Part shown: positions 56,696 through 64,000 of the stretch, piece after piece | Numbering within the stretch: position 1 is the stretch's first letter | How the letters are laid out: each line of letters opens with the position of its first letter | Assembly (NCBI GenBank): GCA_963752505.1 | Contig: CAVVYM010000012.1 | Span: 62,001-126,000, forward strand | Origin: JACJWR01 sp963752505 | GTDB lineage: Bacteria; Actinomycetota; Actinomycetes; S36-B12; UBA10799 | Direction of reading: 5' to 3' | DNA: 64,000 bases | Made by a program: the position numbers and the translations under genes | Notes under the pieces: model-generated | What the model saw: the letters and a program-made list of their open reading frames with translations, nothing else | Databases searched by the model: none | Told to the model about the DNA's origin: nothing

Positions 56696-58213
56696 TCAGC
56701 TCGGCAACAGCAGGTGGGAACGGGCCTCCAACGTCGGCAGGGCCGCTGCTACGTCGTTGCGCCAATCCGGCATGAGGTCCAGTCGCAGGCGCCGGTCGAG
56801 CAGGTCGTCCGCCGTGATCGCACCCTCCGCCAAGCGGGCCCAGATGAGTTCCACTCCGAGCACCGGCGAGGTGCCAATCGGTGTCAGCATGGTCGAGTCG
56901 CCCTCGGCGAGAGCGGCCACCAACTCTGCTTCGGCACCGAACCTGCGTCGCAGGCGATCAGCGTCGTCCTGCCAGGCTGCGGCCCCCACGAGGGGCAGTC
57001 GGCGCGTGCGGCACGGCCGGTCGGTGAGCAGGTCAACGACGTCGGAGGCCATTCGCCGGTAGGTCGTCAGCTTGCCACCTACAACGCTGATGGGATCGCC
57101 GTCCAGCACTGCGTGGCGCCGTGAGAGGTCCGCGCTACGTCCCGAGTCGCCCGAGGGGGCGAGCAGCGGTCGGTAGCCGGAGAACGTGGTGATGACGTCG
57201 TCGTCGGTAAGCTCCGTGGCGAGGCCGGAGTTGATGGTCTCCAAGAGGAATTCGACCTCATCGGCGTCGGCCTGCGGGGCGTCGAGGTCATCGGTGGTCT
57301 CCACGTCGGTGAGGCCGATGAACACCAGCCCATCCGGCTCGGGGAGGGCAAAGACGAACCGTGAGATGGAGCCGGGCACCGGCACCGCCAGCGCAGCGGT
57401 GGGATTTCCCAGGGCGGCGGCCGAAACAACGAGGTGCGTGCCGCGCGAGCGGATCAACGTCACCCGCTCGTCCAACGATTCGGCCCAGGCGCCGGTCGCG
57501 TTCACGACCCGCTTTGCACGCAGCAGCCACGATTCGCCGCTGACGGAGTCGATGACCTCGACCCCGTCTGCCGCGAGCCGGGCGACCCGAGAATGGGTGA
57601 GGATGCGGGCTCCGTATGCCGCTGCCGTGCGCGCCACGGCGACCACGAGGCGGGCGTCGTCCACGAGTTGGCCGTCCCACGACAGGGACGCGCCTTCGAC
57701 ATCGGTGCGCATTCCGGGCACGAGGTTGAGGGCTTCCCGGGCGTCCAGCCGCCGCGGCGGCGCGAGCCCGCTGCCGGTGAGCCGGCGCATGGTGTCTGCC
57801 GCTCGAAAGCCGACCGCCACCAGCCGCCTGTCAACCTGCTCGGTATGCGGCACAACCTGAGCGAGCGGATGGGTCAGGTGCGGTGCGATGGCAGCCATGA
57901 GGCGCTCCCGTTCCACCGCCGATTCCCAGGCGACGCCCACCTGCCCGTTGGCCAAGTAGCGCAAGCCGCCGTGGACCAGCTTCGACGACCACCGACTGGT
58001 CCCGAACGCTAGATCGTTCGCCTCCACCAGCGCCACCTCGAGGCCGCGGGTCGCGGCATCCAGAGCCACGCCCGCACCCGTGATTCCGCCGCCGACCACC
58101 ACGACATCCACGGTGTGATCGGCCAAGTGCTCGGAGTCACGCAAACGCCGGTCGGCCGAGAGCATCGAAGCCGGTGCGCCGGGGGCCACCGTGGGCAAAT
58201 CCGAGTTTGTCAT
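56696..58213 (-). CDS. glpD: FAD-dependent glycerol-3-phosphate dehydrogenase
   Basis: 505 residues from ATG 58213, overlapping the TetR stop (ATGA). FAD motif VDVVVVGGGITGAGVALDAA; then ANDLAFGTSRWSSKLVHGGL and RYLANGQVGVAWESAVERER, GlpD signatures; VFALPEPDGLVFIGLTDVET; C-terminal GlpD cap (about 390-500). Oxidises glycerol-3-phosphate to DHAP at the membrane, donating to quinone. Mycobacterium tuberculosis has glpD1, a TetR gene and a flavoprotein gene in the same arrangement (Rv2249c-Rv2251, from memory). Confidence 0.92.
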   Translation of the reverse strand: MTNSDLPTVAPGAPASMLSADRRLRDSEHLADHTVDVVVVGGGITGAGVALDAATRGLEVALVEANDLAFGTSRWSSKLVHGGLRYLANGQVGVAWESAVERERLMAAIAPHLTHPLAQVVPHTEQVDRRLVAVGFRAADTMRRLTGSGLAPPRRLDAREALNLVPGMRTDVEGASLSWDGQLVDDARLVVAVARTAAAYGARILTHSRVARLAADGVEVIDSVSGESWLLRAKRVVNATGAWAESLDERVTLIRSRGTHLVVSAAALGNPTAALAVPVPGSISRFVFALPEPDGLVFIGLTDVETTDDLDAPQADADEVEFLLETINSGLATELTDDDVITTFSGYRPLLAPSGDSGRSADLSRRHAVLDGDPISVVGGKLTTYRRMASDVVDLLTDRPCRTRRLPLVGAAAWQDDADRLRRRFGAEAELVAALAEGDSTMLTPIGTSPVLGVELIWARLAEGAITADDLLDRRLRLDLMPDWRNDVAAALPTLEARSHLLLPS

Positions 58214-58848
58214 GACAGGTACGCTCCGATCATCCTGGTGAACTCCGTCCATCGCTGCCCCTCGTCGCCCTCGGATCGGGCCAGCGATTCGGTGTAGACG
58301 AAGGCGCTCGCGGCCGTGACGACGATTCGTGCGGTGAGCTCCGGATCCCCGGTCTGTACCGAGCCATCGCTGCATTCGCGCAGCATGGCCGCGAGCATCC
58401 CCTCGGCCACGCGCTGGGTGGATCCCCGTCGCGTCACGAGTTGGGGGAGCAGCGCCGCCGGGTCGAGAGTGATCAGGCGCAGCATCAACGGATGCCCGGC
58501 GATAGCTTCAGCCGCCCCGGACACCGTCTCGGCGATGCGCGCAGCGTCGGTGGGGCCGTCAGCTTGCTTGGCGGCGATGTCGAGCAGCGTCACCAATTCG
58601 TGGGTCAGGACCTCGCTGACCAGCGTCCGCAACTGGGCGTAGCGCCGGTACACGGTCATGCGCGAGACGCCCGCACGTCGGGCCACCTCGGTGAGCGTGG
58701 CACGCGCTGGCCCGACGTCGAGCAGCACCTCGTAGGCCGCGGCGAGGATGGGATCAGACCGCACCGCGGAACTGGGAGCTGCTGCCAGTTCCCGGCGTTC
58801 AAGGCTGTCCGCCAGATCCGGCGACTCTATGTTACGGTTCGACGACAT
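58210..58848 (-). CDS. TetR-family transcriptional regulator
   Basis: 212 residues from ATG 58848. HTH: AAAYEVLLDVGPARATLTEV, ARRAGVSRMTVYRRYAQLRT. The C-terminal ligand domain (about 80-205) is not recognisable to a substrate class. It forms an operon with glpD and is divergent from the flavoprotein gene; GTAACA half-sites surround its start, so it probably represses itself and both sides. Confidence 0.9.
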   Translation of the reverse strand: MSSNRNIESPDLADSLERRELAAAPSSAVRSDPILAAAYEVLLDVGPARATLTEVARRAGVSRMTVYRRYAQLRTLVSEVLTHELVTLLDIAAKQADGPTDAARIAETVSGAAEAIAGHPLMLRLITLDPAALLPQLVTRRGSTQRVAEGMLAAMLRECSDGSVQTGDPELTARIVVTAASAFVYTESLARSEGDEGQRWTEFTRMIGAYLS

Positions 58849-58864
58849 GTGTAACAGCGTAACA
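58830..58864. promoter_or_regulatory. TetR-type operator cluster with three GTAACA half-sites
   Basis: TGTTAC (58830-58835) faces GTAACA (58851-58856) across 15 bp; a second GTAACA (58859-58864) follows 8 bp later. The cluster straddles the tetR start codon and promoter. Confidence 0.5.
58856..58861 (-). promoter_or_regulatory. -10 box for leaderless tetR gene
   Basis: On the minus strand TACGCT is followed by 7 nt and ATG 58848. It overlaps the GTAACA half-sites. Confidence 0.45.
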
Positions 58865-58911
58865 GCAGTCGGCAATCGTCACCAGGCGATTTCACGGAGG
58901 GACCAGCGAAG

Positions 58912-60546
58912 ATGAGCACAGCCTTTGCTCTCGACCACGACCCCACCAGGTGGGGGGCCGTTGACGGCGCCGGCGGCCTCGACCAACGGGCACGGGATTT
59001 CCTCGCAAGCCATGTCGGCCTGGCGTCACCGCCGGTCGGTGAACCCGAATGGGACGCGGTGGCCGTGCCCGCCAGCAAACTCTCGGCGGTGCAGCTCGAC
59101 GGCCTCGCGGCGGTGGTTGGTGCGCCGGCAGTGCGCACCGACGACGCCTCCCGCCGACGGCACGCCGGCGGCCTGTCGTACGTGGACCTCGTGGCTCGCC
59201 GACGCGATGCCGTGGTGGCACCCGATGCGATCGTGCTGCCGAGGTCCACCGCGGAAGTGGCGCGGTTGCTGCAGTGGTGTGCCGCGAATGGCGTGGCGGT
59301 GGTCGCTTTCGGTGGCGGCACGTCGGTGGTTGGTGGCTTGCGCGTGGAAGATATCGACAGGCCGTCGATCGCTCTGGTGATGTCACGCATGGCCGACTTA
59401 CTCGACGTCGATCAGGAATCACACCTCGTCACGGTCGGTCCTGGGATCACCGGGCCCGAACTCGAACGGCTGCTCGCACCGCGGGGACTCACGCTCGGGC
59501 ACTACCCGCAGTCCTGGCAGCGCGCATCGATTGGCGGCTACGCCGCCACACGCTCGGCCGGGCAGGCGTCCACCGGCTACGGCCGCAGTGACGACATGGT
59601 CGAATCCATGCTCGTCGTGACACCCCGCGGTTCGATCCGAGTGGGTCGAGTGGCGGCCAGCGCCGCCGGTCCGGATCTGCGCGCGCTCTTCGTTGGATCG
59701 GAAGGGGCGCTGGGAGTCATCACCGAGGTGACCTTGCGGGTGCGATCGCTGCCGTCGCACCGTTCCTACACGGCGGTGATGTTCCCTGACTACCAAGCTG
59801 GTGTGTCCGCCTTCCGCCAGCTTGCCCAGGAACGGGCGACGGCCGATGTGATGCGACTGTCGGATCCGGAGGAGACCGCCGTGACCATGGCGATGTCTGG
59901 GCCGAGCGGTCGTGCCGCGGCGGCGCTGGAACGCTATCTGTCCGTGCGAAAGGTGACCGCCGGATCGCTGGCGATCCTGGGATGGGAGGGGACCAGGGGT
60001 TCGGTGATGGCACGTCGACTGGACGGAATCGGCTTTCTCCGCCGCAACGGTGGCGTGTCGTTGGGGTCCTCGGTTGGGGCCGCTTGGCTCAAGCACCGGT
60101 TCGATGGGCCCTTCCTGCGCGACGACCTGCTCGACTCGGGCTACTTGGTGGAGACGCTGGAAACCGCCACCCACTGGTCGCGCCTCGCTGACCTGCGCGC
60201 CGGGATCCGTGACGCGCTGCAGGAATCCCTCACCGTTGACGGTCAAGCGCCCTACGTGATGTCACACGTGTCGCATGTCTACGAGACCGGCGCTTCGCTC
60301 TACGTGACCGTGTTGGCGGTTCAGGGCGACGAACCGCGGGAGCAGTGGAGGCAGGCCAAGGCGGCTGCCATGGACGTGATCGTTGCCCGCGGCGCAACCA
60401 TCACCCACCATCACGCGGTGGGGCGCGATCACGCACCGTGGTTGTCCGCTGAGGTCGGCGACGTGGGTGTGGGTGTACTCGGCGCGGTCAAGGACTATCT
60501 CGATCCGGCTCACGTGCTCAACCCGGGTGTGCTCGGGCTCGGCTAG
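58912..60546 (+). CDS. FAD-binding oxidase, alkyldihydroxyacetonephosphate-synthase-like
   Basis: 544 residues, ATG with GGAGG 11 nt upstream. FAD-binding type 4 domain: VVAFGGGTSVVGGLRVEDID, VGPGITGPELERLLAPRGLT, GHYPQSWQRASIGGYAATRS, GQASTGYGRSDDMVESMLVV and GSEGALGVITEVTLRVR. C-terminal THHHAVGRDHAPWL matches the AGPS group. In animals AGPS makes ether lipids; in actinobacteria the substrate is unknown, but the link with glpD suggests a glycerol-phosphate/DHAP-related lipid. Confidence 0.88.
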   Translation: MSTAFALDHDPTRWGAVDGAGGLDQRARDFLASHVGLASPPVGEPEWDAVAVPASKLSAVQLDGLAAVVGAPAVRTDDASRRRHAGGLSYVDLVARRRDAVVAPDAIVLPRSTAEVARLLQWCAANGVAVVAFGGGTSVVGGLRVEDIDRPSIALVMSRMADLLDVDQESHLVTVGPGITGPELERLLAPRGLTLGHYPQSWQRASIGGYAATRSAGQASTGYGRSDDMVESMLVVTPRGSIRVGRVAASAAGPDLRALFVGSEGALGVITEVTLRVRSLPSHRSYTAVMFPDYQAGVSAFRQLAQERATADVMRLSDPEETAVTMAMSGPSGRAAAALERYLSVRKVTAGSLAILGWEGTRGSVMARRLDGIGFLRRNGGVSLGSSVGAAWLKHRFDGPFLRDDLLDSGYLVETLETATHWSRLADLRAGIRDALQESLTVDGQAPYVMSHVSHVYETGASLYVTVLAVQGDEPREQWRQAKAAAMDVIVARGATITHHHAVGRDHAPWLSAEVGDVGVGVLGAVKDYLDPAHVLNPGVLGLG

Positions 60547-61091
60547 TCCGGTGGGTTCAGGAGGCTGGCGAAGCGCAGCATCCGCACTGTGACGGTGCCG
60601 TCGCCGTGCAGATCGAGGGTTCGGTGGGCGCCGTCGGGGGCGAATCCAGCAGCGGTCAGCAGGCCACGCAGTTCGTCGTCGGAGGCGGGAACCCACATGA
60701 TGCCACCGACGGTCGCGGCGGAATCCCGGCACAGATCCGCCCACGCTGCGAGCAGCCTGGAGCCGTGCCCTTCACCGGTGTGGCCGTCGGCCACCGCTAG
60801 TTCCGCGATTTCGACCCACTCCTGCTCGGGGAGGTCGGGATCGGTCGCGGGAATGCTGGCCAGGACGCCCACAACTTCGGCGTCGTTGACCGCCATGAGG
60901 GCCAGGGTGCGGCCCTCGGCATCAGCCGCCGCCTGACACAGGCGCTCCCAGTTCGCCACCGATTCGTCGTCGGCCGTCAGGGCCTCGGGCGGCAGCAGCA
61001 GGGCGTAGCGCGCGGCCCAGGAGTCCCGCTGCAATGTGGCCAGTGTGGGGGCGTCTGTGGCCGTAGCGGGGCGAACGAAGCCGTGGGCCAT
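60543..61091 (-). CDS. GNAT family acetyltransferase
   Basis: 182 residues. N-terminal FVRPATATDAPTLATLQRDS, acetyl-CoA loop AVADGHTGEGHGSRLLAAWA and AAGFAPDGAHRTLDL. Tail-to-tail 4-bp overlap with the flavoprotein gene. Substrate unknown. Confidence 0.85.
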   Translation of the reverse strand: MAHGFVRPATATDAPTLATLQRDSWAARYALLLPPEALTADDESVANWERLCQAAADAEGRTLALMAVNDAEVVGVLASIPATDPDLPEQEWVEIAELAVADGHTGEGHGSRLLAAWADLCRDSAATVGGIMWVPASDDELRGLLTAAGFAPDGAHRTLDLHGDGTVTVRMLRFASLLNPPD

Positions 61092-61097
61092 GCCCCG

Positions 61098-61103
61098 AAT
61101 CTA
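61098..61103 (-). promoter_or_regulatory. -10 box for leaderless GNAT gene
   Basis: On the minus strand TAGATT is followed by 6 nt and ATG 61091; no Shine-Dalgarno sequence. Confidence 0.45.
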
Positions 61104-61196
61104 GTTCCACCTCCCGACTTGCGCAGTTCCATGCCCCCGTTGATCGAGCGCCGAGTCGCCGTGGGGCGTTGCCGTCACCCGGCAGCCGCGTGGTCG

Positions 61197-61202
61197 TAGG
61201 CT
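61197..61202 (+). promoter_or_regulatory. -10 box for leaderless thyX
   Basis: TAGGCT followed by 7 nt and ATG 61210; no Shine-Dalgarno sequence. Confidence 0.5.
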
Positions 61203-61209
61203 GTCGGCC

Positions 61210-61926
61210 ATGGCAGATATCGAATTCCGCAGCGACATGACCGTCGAGTTGGTGAAGAGTTCGGCCAGCGACGCCGACGTCGTGTTCGCGGCCCGGGTGT
61301 CGACCAAAGGTGAGGCCTCCCTGGCCGACGTCGAATCGGATGCCTCGGGCGCGGCCGGCCTCATCAACTACCTGATGCGTGATCGGCACGGCTCGCCCTT
61401 CGAGCACAACTCCCTCACGTACTTCGTGAGCGCGCCGATCTTCGTCTTCCGCGAGTTCATGCGCCACCGCATCGCCTCCTACAACGAGGAGTCGGGTCGC
61501 TACCGCGAACTGCAGCCGGTGTTCTACGTTCCGGGCCCGGAACGCAAGCTCGTGCAGGAGGGCAAGCCGGGGGCCTACGATTTCGTGGCCGGCACCGACG
61601 AGCAGTACCAACTCGTGGATCATCTGGTTCGTGAGTCGTGTGAGGCCTCCTATGCCGCCTACCAGCAGATGCTAGGCGCCGGGGTCGCGCGGGAGGTTGC
61701 ACGCATCGTGCTCCCGGTAACCACCTACTCGTCGATGTACGTCACCATGAACGCGCGCGCCTTGATGAACTTCCTGTCGCTGCGGACGAAGCGCGACCAC
61801 GCCAGGAACCCTTCCTTCCCGCAACGTGAGATCGAGATGGTGGCCGAGGCGATGGAGGCTGAGTGGGAGGCCTTGATGCCGCTGACCTACGCAGCCTTCG
61901 AGTCGCATGGTCGCGTCGCTCCGTAA
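61210..61926 (+). CDS. thyX: FAD-dependent thymidylate synthase
   Basis: 238 residues. The ThyX motif RHRIASYNEESGRYREL (RHRX7S) is intact; HGSPFEHNSLTYFVSAPIFV precedes it and NARALMNFLSLRTKRDHAR follows. It makes dTMP with methylene-THF and FADH2. The thyX-dapA order is common in actinobacteria. Confidence 0.97.
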   Translation: MADIEFRSDMTVELVKSSASDADVVFAARVSTKGEASLADVESDASGAAGLINYLMRDRHGSPFEHNSLTYFVSAPIFVFREFMRHRIASYNEESGRYRELQPVFYVPGPERKLVQEGKPGAYDFVAGTDEQYQLVDHLVRESCEASYAAYQQMLGAGVAREVARIVLPVTTYSSMYVTMNARALMNFLSLRTKRDHARNPSFPQREIEMVAEAMEAEWEALMPLTYAAFESHGRVAP

Positions 61927-61944
61927 CACCTGAAGGCGCCCAGG

Positions 61945-61950
61945 TAGCCT
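61945..61950 (+). promoter_or_regulatory. -10 box for leaderless dapA
   Basis: TAGCCT followed by 7 nt and ATG 61958; no Shine-Dalgarno sequence. Confidence 0.5.
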
Positions 61951-61957
61951 GATCGTC

Positions 61958-62848
61958 ATGGCTTCAGATTCCCTCGGCAACGTCCTCACAGCGATGGTGA
62001 CGCCTATGTCGGCTGACTTCGCCGTGGATCTCGACGGAGCAGCAGTCCTTGCCCGGCACCTGCTCGACCTGGGCAATGACGGTCTCGTCCTCAACGGCAC
62101 GACGGGTGAATCGCCCACCACTTCGGACGGGGAGAAGGCCGAGATCCTGCGCGCCGTCCGAGCGGCGGTGGGCCCGGACGTGCCGATCATCGCCGGGGTG
62201 GGGACCAACAACACGGCCCACTCGATTGAGCTCGCGCGGCAAGCGGCCGACGCCGGGGCGGATGCGCTGTTGGTGGTGACCCCCTACTACTCCAAGCCCT
62301 CCCAAGAGGGCTTGCTCGCCCATTTCGAAGCGGTGGCCGACGCGACCGACGTGCCCGTGATGCTCTACGACATTCCCGGGCGGTCGGGGGTGCCCATCGA
62401 GGTGGATACCCTCCTGCGCGCAGCGGAGCACGAGCGGATCGTGGCGGTCAAGGACGCCAAGGGCGACCTGGCTGCCGCCACTGCGGTGCTGCGCTCGACG
62501 GACCTCGTCTGGTACTCGGGCGACGATGCGCTCAACCTGCCACTCCTCGCCATCGGTGCCACCGGATTCGTGTCCGTGACCGGCCACCTCATCGCCGATC
62601 GCCTGCGCGCGATGCGGGACGCATTCGTCGCGGGTGACGTCTCCGGGGCGATCTCGATCTTCTACGACACCGAACCGGTGTCCGTCGGGCTGTTCCGCGC
62701 CCCCGCGGCGGCCCTCACCAAGGCCGCACTTGCTCTGCAGGGGCACCCGAGCGGACCGCCCCGCATGCCGTTGCTGCCTGCGACTGAGGCAGAGATCGAG
62801 ACGCTGCGGCGCGACCTCGCCGCGGTCGACGTCTCGCTGGGAGCCTGA
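61958..62848 (+). CDS. dapA: 4-hydroxy-tetrahydrodipicolinate synthase
   Basis: 296 residues. TIM-barrel lyase with LVLNGTTGESPTTSDGEKAE, ADALLVVTPYYSKPSQEGLL, VMLYDIPGRSGVPIEVDTLL and the Schiff-base Lys in IVAVKDAKGDLAA. Condenses pyruvate with aspartate semialdehyde for lysine/DAP synthesis. rnj starts 4 nt later. Confidence 0.96.
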   Translation: MASDSLGNVLTAMVTPMSADFAVDLDGAAVLARHLLDLGNDGLVLNGTTGESPTTSDGEKAEILRAVRAAVGPDVPIIAGVGTNNTAHSIELARQAADAGADALLVVTPYYSKPSQEGLLAHFEAVADATDVPVMLYDIPGRSGVPIEVDTLLRAAEHERIVAVKDAKGDLAAATAVLRSTDLVWYSGDDALNLPLLAIGATGFVSVTGHLIADRLRAMRDAFVAGDVSGAISIFYDTEPVSVGLFRAPAAALTKAALALQGHPSGPPRMPLLPATEAEIETLRRDLAAVDVSLGA

Positions 62849-62852
62849 TTCG

Positions 62853-64000
62853 ATGAGCGGCGCTGCACACACCCATCCGGACTTGGGTCCGCCACCTCCG
62901 CTTGCGCCCGAGGGACTACGGATCGTGCCGCTTGGCGGACTCGGCGAGATCGGACGCAACATGGCGGTTTTCGAATTCGCCGGGCGTCTGCTCGTGCTCG
63001 ATTGCGGAGTGCTGTTCCCCGAGGAGGATCAGCCCGGCGTCGACTTGATCCTTCCGGACTTCTCGTACATCGAGGATCGCCTCGACGACATTGAGGCGAT
63101 CGTTCTCACCCACGGCCACGAGGATCACATCGGGGGAGTGCCCTACCTGCTGCGCATGCGCCCCGATATCCCGCTGTTGGGGTCGAGGCTGACGCTCGCC
63201 CTCATTGAGGCGAAGCTGCGCGAATTCAAGATCAAGCCCTACACCTATGAGGTCCGCGAGGGTCAAACCGAGCAACTGGGTCCGTTCAACCTGAGGTTCC
63301 TGGCCGTCAACCATTCCATCCCCGACGCGCTCGCGGTGGCAATCACCACTGGGGCTGGCACGGTTGTGCACACCGGCGACTTCAAAATGGACCAACTGCC
63401 GTTGGACGGGCGGATAACCGACCTCAACGGCTTGGCTCGCCTCGGCGATGATGGCGTCGATCTGCTCATGATCGACTCTACGAATGCTGAGGTTCCGGGA
63501 TTCGTACCGGCAGAAGCCGACATTCAGGCCGTGCTGGAACACGTCTTCGACGAGACTCCGGGCCGGATCATCGTGGCCTCGTTCGCGTCGCACATTCACC
63601 GGGTGCAGCAGGTGATCCGGGCGGCCGCCGCCAGGGGTCGCAAAGTGGCCTTCGTCGGCCGATCCATGGTGCGCAACATGAACGTCGCGCGCGAACTCGG
63701 CTACTGACGGTGCCGGCGAACACCCTGGTGGCCGCGGATCGGATCGACGAGTTACCCGACGACGAGGTGGTGTTGGTGTGCACCGGATCGCAGGGCGAGC
63801 CGATGGCCGTGCTCAGTCGCATCGCCCATCGCGACCATCGCATCTCGGTGGGCGAGGGCGACACCGTGGTGCTGGCCTCGTCCATGATTCCCGGCAACGA
63901 GAATGCGGTGAACCGAGTGATCAACGGTTTGACTCGGCTCGGCGCGCGGGTGGTGCACCAAGGGAATGCCTTCGTGCACGTCTCCGGCCACGCGGCGGCC
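62853..64000 (+). CDS. rnj: Ribonuclease J, one frameshift and cut by the window end
   Basis: From ATG 62853: LRIVPLGGLGEIGRNMAVFE, metal motif LTHGHEDHIGG, VNHSIPDALAVAI, HTGDFKMDQLPLDG and GRSMVRNMNVARELGY, where a TGA follows. The family continues in the next frame (VPANTLVAADRIDELPDDEV, CTGSQGEPMAVLSRIAHRDH, IPGNENAVNRVINGLTR) to the window end. One missing C near 63705 (TACTGACG for TACCTGACG) explains it. RNase J is a 5'-3' exonuclease/endonuclease. A consensus error is likely. Confidence 0.9.

Overview
The window is high-GC DNA from an actinobacterium (Actinomycetota). The evidence is the gene order dprA-xerC-whiG-M23-rpsB-tsf-pyrH-frr-cdsA-rlmN ... dxr-rseP-ispG-GNAT-proS-(two ferritin-like genes)-rimP-nusA-ylxR-infB-rbfA-nrnA-truB-ribF-rpsO-pnp-M16-dapB ... 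thyX-dapA-rnj, which is the order known from Streptomyces and relatives, plus a WhiG-type sigma factor, frequent GTG/TTG starts and many ATGA/GTGA stop-start overlaps. No rRNA, tRNA, CRISPR array, insertion sequence or phage gene was seen. The species cannot be named from this sequence.

Layout. 1-3771: DNA processing and recombination (end of comM, dprA, xerC) and a WhiG/FliA-type sigma factor. 3828-10025: a secreted M23 protein, then translation and envelope genes (rpsB, tsf, pyrH, frr, cdsA, rlmN). 10137-12578: a large secreted CAP/Fn3/repeat protein. 12610-34574: a polyamine utilisation region with a PNPOx-FAD oxidoreductase fusion, a class III aminotransferase, an Lrp/AsnC regulator, two tandem aldehyde dehydrogenases, a complete PotDABC importer, a PuuB-like oxidase, an MmsA-type dehydrogenase, an agmatinase, an APC permease, a saccharopine-dehydrogenase-like protein, GabT and a further aldehyde dehydrogenase; an NlpC/P60 lipoprotein sits among them. 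34571-41055: dxr, a site-2 protease, ispG, a GNAT and proS. 41075-55705: a ferritin-like pair, the nusA-to-pnp block, an M16 protease, dapB and a small membrane protein. 55899-56618: decayed azlCD. 56696-60546: glpD and a TetR regulator, divergent from an alkyl-DHAP-synthase-like flavoprotein. 60543-64000: GNAT, thyX, dapA and the start of RNase J.

How the genes work together: the polyamine region can import polyamines (PotABCD, APC permease), make putrescine from agmatine (agmatinase), deaminate it (aminotransferase or FAD oxidases), oxidise the aldehyde to GABA (tandem ALDHs) and pass GABA to succinate (GabT plus ALDH). MmsA could take a C3 branch to acetyl-CoA. The Lrp-type regulator is divergent from the first ALDH.

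Two cross-cutting observations. First, eleven genes have a TANNNT-like -10 box ending 6-7 nt before an ATG and no Shine-Dalgarno sequence, which predicts leaderless mRNAs. Second, three otherwise intact genes (aminotransferase, rbfA, rnj) are broken by single-base changes in C/G runs; two of these are core housekeeping genes, so consensus errors are more likely than real mutations.
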